Below the pieces are notes generated by a model. The model searched no databases, was not told the DNA's origin, and saw nothing but the letters and a program-made list of their open reading frames with translations. Shown here piece after piece: positions 1-4,951 of a DNA stretch of 7,131 bases (within the stretch, counting starts at the first letter, position 1; each line of letters starts with the position of its first letter). The stretch lies in assembly GCA_016840025.1 (NCBI GenBank), contig JAEOTF010000291.1, forward strand, positions 1 to 7,131. The letters run 5' to 3'. The DNA comes from Candidatus Hodarchaeota archaeon. GTDB taxonomy: Archaea; Asgardarchaeota; Heimdallarchaeia; Hodarchaeales; YT1-039. The position numbers and the translations under genes were made by a program.

Positions 1-67
1 CCAAGATTTCCGCCGCTTTTCCTATCGAATAATGTTTTTCTAAGCGTTTTGACAAAGGAAGTTTCAC
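1..67 (-). CDS. Partial N-terminus of a MerR-like HTH protein, probably IS607-type serine transposase TnpA
   Basis: Only the first ~22 residues are present; the frame runs off the left edge. From a GTG at 67..65 it reads VKLPLSKRLEKHYSIGKAAE and then IL. The YSIGKAAEIL segment is what the first helices of a MerR/excisionase-like winged HTH look like, and it is typical of the N-terminus of IS607-family serine recombinase TnpA. An in-frame TGA lies about 20 bases upstream, so the protein must start here or at a TTG 12 bases further upstream. In IS607 elements tnpA normally precedes tnpB, but here it follows the truncated tnpB on the same strand, so it most likely opens a second element. Another HTH protein, such as an excisionase-like regulator, cannot be excluded from so little sequence. 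Confidence 0.45.
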   Translation of the reverse strand, partial: MKLPLSKRLEKHYSIGKAAEIL

Positions 68-103
68 TACATTTCTCAATGTTTCTCAACATTTATGAAT
101 GTT
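68..103. repeat. Two tandem 16-bp palindromes with 20-bp periodicity
   Basis: On the plus strand AACATTTATGAATGTT (88..103) is a perfect AACATT/AATGTT inverted repeat with a 4-base centre. TACATTTCTCAATGTT (68..83) is a second copy with ACATT/AATGT arms. Their starts are exactly 20 bp apart, so they lie on nearly the same face of the helix about two turns apart. They sit directly upstream of the GTG of the HTH frame, and about 12 bp from the GTTGAC junction at 115..120. Known biology: IS607-family TnpA binds several short repeats within its element ends. These palindromes could be such end repeats, or an autoregulatory operator of the HTH gene. Confidence 0.6.
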
Positions 104-119
104 TTCAATCAACTGTTGA

Positions 120-1184
120 CTACACTCTATCATCTAAAGTTAAATTAGGATTATAATATAAACAATTGGAACACAATTTAGAGGACGGAAACCATCTATC
201 CGCTTCTATGACTTTGGCACCATATAATTGGGCTTTATAGTCTAACATTCGTTGAAATTCACCATGAGCTAAATCCGCCCAATATTTACTCAGTTTTTTA
301 TTCTTAATTAAGCCCTGAATCCACAAGTCTTCCACGACAATGATGCTGTGGTTTTTAGCAAGATAAGTCGAGAGTTTATGGAGAAAATCCTGTCTTATAT
401 TCTTTACTTTCCGATGAAATTGAGCTAACATTTGGGCAGCTTTCTTTCTGTTATTGGAGCCTTTTTTCTTCCGTGAAAGAGATTTGGATAACCTACGGAG
501 TTTCCTGGTTTGTCTAAGTAAGAATTTCGGGGTTGGAATTGGAATCCCTAACGAAGTTGCACTAAACACCCTTAATCCTTTGTCCAAAGTAATTAACTGT
601 CCTTCATTCTTGGGTGGCTCAGGCACTTCTTCTTCCACAGTTAAAGCGACATACCAGCGATTAACAGTCCGACTTACAGTAGCACTGAGAATTCGTGTTG
701 TAGCTGCTAACTTAGGTGTTTCTTTAACTCGGAGTTTCCCTAATCGGGGTAGTTGAATCATCTTTTTCTCAGGAAAGACCTTGATTCTCCCTGTCAATCG
801 GAAACTATCTTTACATTTCCCTTTTTTCTTAAACTTGGGAAACCCCACATAGCGAGTGGTCTTGCCTGTATTTCGATCTTTACGGTTCTCCCGAAAATTC
901 TTAAAGCTGGTATCTAAATTTCTTAAACTTTCTTGAGGAATGCACTTACTATAGTCATACATCCAGCCAAAATCGTTTTTTTTGAGTTTATTGAGTGCTC
1001 GATGTTGTTCAATGGCATTGGTAAAGCGATCTTTGCCCGTCTTTCCGTTAAATCGTTTAATTCGTTCTGCTAATCCCCAATTCCAAGCAAATCTCGCTGT
1101 CCCCGCACACGCTCTCAAGTAGCTTCGTTCTTTGTTATTTGTTTTGAGTTCAAATTTATAGCCGCGATGAATTTGCATGTCCAT
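120..1184 (-). pseudogene. tnpB: TnpB (IS200/IS605/IS607-type RNA-guided nuclease), C-terminally truncated
   Basis: The 354-residue frame is a clear TnpB. The N-terminal helical part has the usual aromatic segment around RFAWNWGL (31-38), followed by the FPKFKKKG region (115-122) and a beta-rich WED-like part ending near 185. RuvC-I is TLDKGL with Asp201, and RuvC-II is IVVEDLWIQGL with Glu285. The zinc ribbon begins with SSKLCSNC (Cys338, Cys341). The protein then stops after NLTLDDRV, where complete homologues continue with WTC, the second CxxC pair, and DRDxNAA carrying the third RuvC aspartate. Loss of these parts should abolish cleavage. It also removes the element's right end, which normally encodes the omega (guide) RNA. 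The start is ATG at 1184. No transposase gene lies between this tnpB and the interrupted M20 gene, so it was a tnpB-only element or has lost its partner. Whether it came from IS605 or IS607 cannot be decided here. Confidence 0.9.
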
Positions 1185-1276
1185 TTCATTATATCCACTT
1201 AAGTTAATAAAACTCTAAACGTGTAATAATTGCCTATGTTTGTATAGAGTTACCAACAAAAATATCAGCAGTTGAC
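1185..1276. mobile_element. 5' (left) end of the tnpB element and its junction with the M20 gene
   Basis: M20 homology read on the minus strand stops at GAT GTC AAC (1279..1271), and the next in-frame codons are TGC TGA, so the element begins at about 1270. Between the junction and the tnpB ATG lies an AT-rich stretch with a 7-bp inverted repeat, AACTCTA (1211..1217) and TAGAGTT (1245..1251), separated by 27 bases. GTTGAC at the junction (1271..1276) recurs at 115..120, where tnpB ends. On the minus strand both copies read GTCAACnGnTGAT. No terminal inverted repeat is visible, as expected for IS605/IS607 elements. The exact boundary is inferred from homology, not seen directly. Confidence 0.55.
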
Positions 1277-1901
1277 ATCCCTACTAAGTTTTTTAGTTTC
1301 AATTTGAACATATAGAATTCCCTTTAAGCCTAACCACGCTTGTTGTGTTCCGTCCGCTCCTGCGCCACCAAACTCCCATATACCACCGTCAGTTTTTAAG
1401 AAATCACGATTTTTTTTTAACGAATTCAGGAAAATTAGGACTACTCATCTCCTCTTCTCCTTCCACAACAAATTTAATATTAACTGGAAGATCGACACCT
1501 GTTTCCATAAATGCTCTTACTGCCCAAATGCGACTAAGTGTATTTCCTTTATTGTCCGCTACCCCTCGAGCATACATTCGTTGATTTCTTATAGTAAGTT
1601 CGAATGGAGGTGACTCCCAGAGGTCTAGGGGTTCCGCAGGTTGAACATCAAAATGATCATAGTAAATTAAGGTCTTCTCAGCACCGGCATCTAGGTAACC
1701 CGTTACTACTGGTACTCCTTTAGTCTCATGAATTTTGGTTTCCAAACCGCTTTTCTCTAATGCCTTGCCTGCCCAATCCGCTGTTTGTTCCATAATCTCA
1801 TTTTCGCCTTTCGCTGCAACAGAAGGTAGTTTACAAAACGTTGTCAATTCATCAAGAATAATTTGTTGATTTTTATCAATGAATGCAACTATTTCATCCA
1901 T
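1271..1901 (-). pseudogene. M20-family metallopeptidase (dipeptidase-like), frameshifted and interrupted
   Basis: Clear M20 (CNDP/ArgE/DapE-type) di-zinc peptidase N-terminal catalytic half. Numbering from a TTG at 2006, it has YYDHFDVQP with metal ligand His118 and Asp120, LWESPPFE, ARGVADNKG with bridging Asp151, and EGEEEMSSP with catalytic Glu185 and ligand Glu186. The frame stops after EFVKKKS at 1404. Dropping one base of the 9-T run at 1410..1418 restores the family sequence: RDFLKTDGGIWEFGG, then LGLKGILYVQIET, then LSRDVN, reaching the tnpB junction at about 1271. The gene is therefore hit twice, and its dimerisation lid domain and last zinc ligand are absent from the window. I prefer ATG 1901 (SMDEIVAFIDKNQ), which has GGAAG 7 nt upstream; ATG 1907, ATG 1922 and TTG 2006 are alternatives, and the residues before 1922 do not resemble the family. 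The likely role was hydrolysis of a dipeptide or N-acyl amino acid in the cytoplasm. Confidence 0.85.
1410..1418. repeat. 9-base T homopolymer at the site of the M20 frameshift
   Basis: The plus strand has nine consecutive T's, that is AAA AAA AAA on the coding strand. Translation before the run (FPEFV) and after it in the neighbouring frame (RDFLKTDGG) both match the M20 family, so one base too many or too few explains the premature stop. A slippage mutation, a sequencing error and programmed slippage cannot be told apart from the sequence. Confidence 0.8.
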
Positions 1902-2030
1902 ACTCATTCTTCCAACATCCATAGCAACTAATAATCTTCTTAGAAAATCGTTTTTTTGAATAATTTTCTCTCTTCTTAATGAGTTATTGCTTTTACTAAG
2001 ACACAAGTTTTTCTCTTGGAAAACAGATCG

Positions 2031-2222
2031 TTAGGAGTTTTTTCGTAATTCTTTTCGCATTATTCTGGTTATAGGAACAGTAATTAAGATCATTATTGCT
2101 AGGATAAAATCATATCCAGGCACATTTGAGACAATGTCGTCATCTTCTTCAAGTATCGTTTCACTTATTATTTTTTGATACACCTTAGAATTACCCGATG
2201 TCTCTTCTTTCTCCTTTGTCAT
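2031..2222 (-). CDS. 63-residue membrane protein with PGY-TM-basic C-terminus
   Basis: I do not recognise a family. The first ~33 residues are polar and charged (EKEETSGNS, ILEEDDDI). Then comes PGYDF at 35-39 leading into one hydrophobic segment of about 19 residues (FILAIMILITVPITRIM), and the end is basic (RKELRKNS). The layout of a PG[FY] motif, one membrane span and a positively charged tail resembles archaeal C-terminal sorting or anchor signals (PGF-CTERM-like). However, the protein has no signal peptide and hardly any body, so it may be a tail-anchored small protein or the surviving end of a longer one. The start is ATG 2222 with only a weak GGAAG about 19 nt upstream. It lies between the permease (108 nt upstream) and the M20 gene, in the same direction. 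The frame stays open upstream to the permease stop codon, without ATG, GTG or TTG. Confidence 0.6.
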   Translation of the reverse strand: MTKEKEETSGNSKVYQKIISETILEEDDDIVSNVPGYDFILAIMILITVPITRIMRKELRKNS

Positions 2223-2262
2223 TTTAAAGCTTTCTAATATTCTTCCAATGCTATAATGAACT

Positions 2263-2277
2263 TCTGATTTTATCAGA
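2263..2277. other. Small hairpin between permease and 63-residue ORF
   Basis: TCTGAT / TTT / ATCAGA forms a perfect 6-bp inverted repeat with a 3-base loop, 54 nt after the permease stop codon and 41 nt before the ATG of the next gene. There is no long T-run after it in the direction of transcription, so it is not a convincing terminator; an RNA-processing or stability role is possible. Confidence 0.35.
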
Positions 2278-2330
2278 TATTTAGTATAGTTATAATCTAT
2301 TTTCCCTGTTATGCGTGTGTTACCTGTGCT

Positions 2331-3680
2331 TCAAATGAAATTAAAAATTGCTAAAACAGTGAGATAGATTCCACTTAAGACCAAAAGGAAGAGAGAGATA
2401 GGTAGGAATACTTTTATAAAATGTTTGAAGTCTAACGGGCGCTTTTCCTTTGCTAAAATAGAGATGACTAGAATTGATGCTGCAGAACCAAAAGGTGTCC
2501 ATCCACCTCCCAGTGTACCCGAAAAAACAAGTACAAACCAAAGGAAATTAGGATTATTTGATTGAGTTTGACTGATTTCGTCCACTACCGGTATTAAAGC
2601 CGCAGTTACAGGAATATTGTCAAGTATACCACTAAAGATGGCTGTTATTGCAAGAATCAGGAAACCTGAAATAAACAAATCCTCTCCGCTTAAGTTGCGA
2701 ATAATCAGTGCAAGGTCTTCAAGTACACCTGTTTCCTCTAGCGTTCCTACTAAAACAAATAGACCTGCAAAAAAAAGTAATGTATCCCAATTTAATGCAC
2801 GGATGAGTCGCGTTTCGTCCGCTTTTGTCAAAACAATCGCTATTATCCCGCCGGAAACGGCTATAACCTCAATTGGGATCCCAATTAGATCTGATAGGGC
2901 CAATCCCACTATTGTTCCTCCTAACGCTATCCATGCCAAATAAAATGATTTTCGATTCTCAATAACTCCCCATTCATCAAGATCGAGAATCATTTGTGTG
3001 TCAACAGTTCCATTTGACAAAGGGATTTTTTCGGGGGGAAAAACTTTCTTCAAATAGAATAGACAAATCGGTACTGCAAAAAACAGAAACGGTGTAGAAA
3101 TAACAATAAAATCAATGAATCCTATTCCACCTGCTGTTCCTACCATGATCGCAGGGAGAGAACTGACAACAGTAGTCATGCCTGCTAGATCAGTAGCGAG
3201 AACTGCAGCAAATAAAAAGGGAACAGGATCATAATCAAGCCCTTTACACACTATGAGAATCATCGAACTAACGAGAATCATAGCTGTTACATTAGCTAAC
3301 ATTGTTGATAGAGCTAAAGTTATCATAAAAGTAAGAACAAACAAAGGAAAGGGTTTTCCCTGTGACACTTTAAGTATTCGAATAATTAACCAATCAAAGA
3401 TCCCGGTTTCACTTGTAGCTTCGACTAATAATGACATGCCGAACACAACAATCATCACTTCCCATTCTATGTATTCATCAATCACAACACTCCAATGAAA
3501 ACCATCGATGAGCAAAAAAGCTAGAAAGAGCGAAATCACACAGGAAAATAAGACAATAGTTAGTTGTCTTTTGTGATGCATCGCAACAAGTAGAAATGTA
3601 ATAATGAAAATGGAAGAGAATAAAATCATATTCCCTACACGGGTGTCATTATAATAACTCCATCCCAATAAGCCACTCAA
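2331..3680 (-). CDS. IT-superfamily (ArsB/NhaD, OCA2-like) membrane permease
   Basis: A polytopic protein with about 11-12 membrane segments and the internal repeat of the ion-transporter superfamily (ArsB, NhaD, CitMHS, P protein). Repeat 1 has STMLANVTAMILV (125-137) followed by AGMTTVVSSLPAIMVGTAGG (166-185). Repeat 2 has SGILDNIPVTAALIPVV (350-366) followed by LGGGWTPFGSAASILVISI (390-408). These are the discontinuous-helix motifs that line the transport site. In relatives the repeat-1 motif is usually closer to GGTATLIGDPPNIMIG, so GDPPN has become SSLPA here, which suggests a different ion or substrate. It could import or export an anion or exchange cations for protons; the substrate is not determinable. 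The called start is TTG 3680, but the frame is open for 36 more codons and the upstream part encodes a hydrophobic helix (ILTILVLLPLSGLLGW), so the protein probably starts further upstream. It lies 188 nt after the NadE-like gene. Confidence 0.88.
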   Translation of the reverse strand: MSGLLGWSYYNDTRVGNMILFSSIFIITFLLVAMHHKRQLTIVLFSCVISLFLAFLLIDGFHWSVVIDEYIEWEVMIVVFGMSLLVEATSETGIFDWLIIRILKVSQGKPFPLFVLTFMITLALSTMLANVTAMILVSSMILIVCKGLDYDPVPFLFAAVLATDLAGMTTVVSSLPAIMVGTAGGIGFIDFIVISTPFLFFAVPICLFYLKKVFPPEKIPLSNGTVDTQMILDLDEWGVIENRKSFYLAWIALGGTIVGLALSDLIGIPIEVIAVSGGIIAIVLTKADETRLIRALNWDTLLFFAGLFVLVGTLEETGVLEDLALIIRNLSGEDLFISGFLILAITAIFSGILDNIPVTAALIPVVDEISQTQSNNPNFLWFVLVFSGTLGGGWTPFGSAASILVISILAKEKRPLDFKHFIKVFLPISLFLLVLSGIYLTVLAIFNFI

Positions 3681-3744
3681 TGGAAGAAGTACTAGAATAG
3701 TAAGGATTTTTGGTGTTAATAGTTCCTTAAAATAAATTGTTTTT

Positions 3745-3763
3745 TGTTTTAATCTTTGCTTTT
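3745..3763 (-). promoter_or_regulatory. Promoter-like repeated 19-mer, copy upstream of the permease
   Basis: The plus strand reads TGTTTTAATCTTTGCTTTT. The same sequence with one mismatch recurs exactly 1,100 bp away at 4845..4863, upstream of the NadE-like gene. Read on the coding strand (AAAAGCAAAGATTAAAACA) it has a purine-rich stretch followed by TTAAAA, as expected for an archaeal BRE plus TATA box. A transcript would start about 25-30 bases downstream, near 3720, ahead of the TTG at 3680. Against this, the open frame of the permease extends through it and encodes a lysine-rich N-terminus. Confidence 0.35.
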
Positions 3764-3781
3764 TTGAGTCTATTGTCCTAT

Positions 3782-3795
3782 CTCCTAATTAGGAG
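3782..3795. promoter_or_regulatory. 14-bp perfect palindrome CTCCTAATTAGGAG
   Basis: This is a fully symmetric 14-mer in the gap between the NadE-like gene and the permease. It could be a dimeric regulator's operator. By its symmetry it also puts a GGAG ribosome-binding sequence on both strands. On the minus strand the GGAG (3785..3782) stands 8 nt before an ATA codon at 3773, in frame with the permease. On the plus strand it stands 6 nt before an ATG at 3802 that opens only a frame antisense to the NadE-like gene. Confidence 0.45.
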
Positions 3796-3868
3796 TATTC
3801 TATGAGTGTTAGTGGACTTTCAGGTCACTCACAGAGAAATTATTTGGCCGCTGTTATTGAAAATCATT

Positions 3869-4819
3869 CTACAGCGTTGGTATCAATGGTACCGTTCTCG
3901 CATAGGCTGATGCTTGATAGTAATAGTTTACTTTTTGGATTGCTTCTAATGGGAGCCCAGTTTCCTCCACTATTTTTTCCACAGTAAACTTTGATACTAA
4001 TCGTATCAGAATACGATCAACATCTTTAACGGGAAGTTTAAAGAAAAATTCATAGCTCGTAGGTCTGTCGAGTGTCTTGTTAGTCAAAAATTGTTGAAGC
4101 CCAAGATAGTTCGCGAGTTGAATGACTTGGGTTCGATAGAGATCGGCTAATGGTAAAAGGTCAGCGGCATGATATGGTCCGAATCGAGTGAACAACCCTA
4201 GAAGCCATTCAGTTTTGTCTACTGAACCAATAAACGAACGATTCTCACTTTCAGCGAGAAGAAATGCGAGAAGCATGCGGAATCGAATTTGACTTTTGTA
4301 ATATGCAATAGTTTCTTGGAGATTTATTTCCGATGATGTTTTAGGCGTTTTCAATGAAATCTCGTAAGATTTTTCTTCAAATTCACTGCGAACCATACCA
4401 CATAATAAGAAATAAGTTAAATTGTAGTTTAGTGCTTGGGTTTCTGGAAAGCTGAATCTAGATCTTGGGACATCTACTTCAGAAAAAATACTAAAAATTT
4501 CCTTAAGGGCTCTTTCTTGGTTTACAAATACAATATTGTCTTTGGGAAGATCTAAATACTGATTTATAGTGGCTAGGCTCATTTCTTCTCGAGGTTGCTT
4601 ATTAATAATTCTTCCTTTTGTAACTAAGAGCTTAACATTTTCCCGTCCAACAGCAGATATTGCTAGATGAACATTTATAATTGACTCTATGCAGTGTTTG
4701 TACAAAACAAGAACTCCCTCAATATTTCTTTTCGCCAAAGTAGAACGAATGAAATCGACGAGCTTAGATTTAACATTTTCTGGATCAATTCTAAGCTTAT
4801 CATCCAATACCAATTTCAT
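3869..4819 (-). CDS. NAD synthetase (NadE) homologue with degenerate ATP-binding loop
   Basis: The fold follows ammonia-dependent archaeal NadE throughout. QIRFRMLLAFLLAE (177-190), GSVDKTEWLLGLFTRFG (198-214), LPLADLYRTQVIQLANYLG (222-240), a KFTVEKIVEETGL segment (277-289) and the final VPLIPTL all line up with family motifs. The signature PP-loop, normally GISGGIDSA, is here VLYKHCIESI (38-47): Ser-Gly-Gly becomes Lys-His-Cys and Asp becomes Glu, which should abolish ATP pyrophosphate binding. The acidic GDGxxD stretch is GPYHAAD (214-220), and the KPTAxLWxGQTDE segment is reduced to DRPTSYEFFF (251-260). About 50 extra residues (roughly 118-172) lie between the first and second halves; with 316 residues it exceeds usual archaeal NadE (about 250-270). 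It is thus probably not a working NAD synthetase. The start is ATG 4819; GGAG stands only 2 nt before it but 8 nt before a TTG at codon 3. It is the third gene of the cluster. Confidence 0.82.
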   Translation of the reverse strand: MKLVLDDKLRIDPENVKSKLVDFIRSTLAKRNIEGVLVLYKHCIESIINVHLAISAVGRENVKLLVTKGRIINKQPREEMSLATINQYLDLPKDNIVFVNQERALKEIFSIFSEVDVPRSRFSFPETQALNYNLTYFLLCGMVRSEFEEKSYEISLKTPKTSSEINLQETIAYYKSQIRFRMLLAFLLAESENRSFIGSVDKTEWLLGLFTRFGPYHAADLLPLADLYRTQVIQLANYLGLQQFLTNKTLDRPTSYEFFFKLPVKDVDRILIRLVSKFTVEKIVEETGLPLEAIQKVNYYYQASAYARTVPLIPTL

Positions 4820-4830
4820 TTCTCCATAAT

Positions 4831-4914
4831 AATACAGTTAACTCTGTTTTAATCTTTGTTTTTACTGATTCGTGACCACTTATCCTGTTCAACGCTGATA
4901 GTTGTAACTGTATT
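4831..4914. repeat. 10-bp perfect inverted repeat pair in the upstream region of the NadE-like gene
   Basis: AATACAGTTA (4831..4840) and TAACTGTATT (4905..4914) are exact reverse complements separated by 64 bp, within a 129-bp gap. The inner copy, 12 bases from the ATG, overlaps a further AGTTAACT palindrome. Paired operator half-sites or the base of a long stem in the leader RNA are both possible. The spacer contains the promoter-like 19-mer. Confidence 0.5.
4845..4863 (-). promoter_or_regulatory. Promoter-like repeated 19-mer, copy upstream of the NadE-like gene
   Basis: The plus strand reads TGTTTTAATCTTTGTTTTT, 18 of 19 identical to 3745..3763. On the coding strand, CAAAGATTAAAACA would be BRE plus TATA. 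Its TATA-like part lies about 26-30 bases before ATG 4819, so the predicted transcript would begin almost at the start codon, that is, be nearly leaderless, which is common in archaea. Confidence 0.45.
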
Positions 4915-4935
4915 TCTGTTTTTCTCAGGAATAAC

Positions 4936-4951
4936 TGAAATGATAATTTCA
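4936..4951. other. Hairpin overlapping the stop codon of the B12 enzyme gene
   Basis: TGAAAT / GATA / ATTTCA is a perfect 6-bp inverted repeat with a 4-base loop. The minus-strand TGA stop codon (4951..4949) is its first three bases. It has no T-tract after it and is too short for a sure terminator; it may mark a 3' end or protect the transcript before the NadE-like gene's own promoter. Confidence 0.4.

Noticed and set aside
454..756. Plus-strand open frame antisense to tnpB
   Set aside because: The opposite strand encodes well-conserved TnpB motifs; this translation has no family features and is a shadow.
1345..1584. Plus-strand open frame antisense to the M20 gene
   Set aside because: It covers the complement of recognisable M20 sequence and crosses the frameshift without any protein-like signature.
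2341..2541. Minus-strand open frame within the permease, other frame
   Set aside because: The permease frame has conserved transport motifs there; the alternative is a chance frame.
2617..2943. Plus-strand open frame antisense to the permease
   Set aside because: Complement of membrane-helix coding DNA often stays open; no domain or ribosome binding site is seen.
3253..3498. Plus-strand open frame antisense to the permease N-terminal half
   Set aside because: Same reasoning: complement of membrane helices, no features of its own.
3803..3835. TGAGTG ... CACTCA inverted repeat as a terminator after the NadE-like gene
   Set aside because: The arms are only 6 bp with a 20-base interior containing mismatches and no T-tract follows on the coding strand, so a terminator call is not supported.
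3802..3987. Plus-strand 61-codon frame with GGAG 6 nt before its ATG
   Set aside because: The GGAG exists because of the 14-bp palindrome, and most of the frame is antisense to the NadE-like C-terminus; the peptide has no recognisable features.
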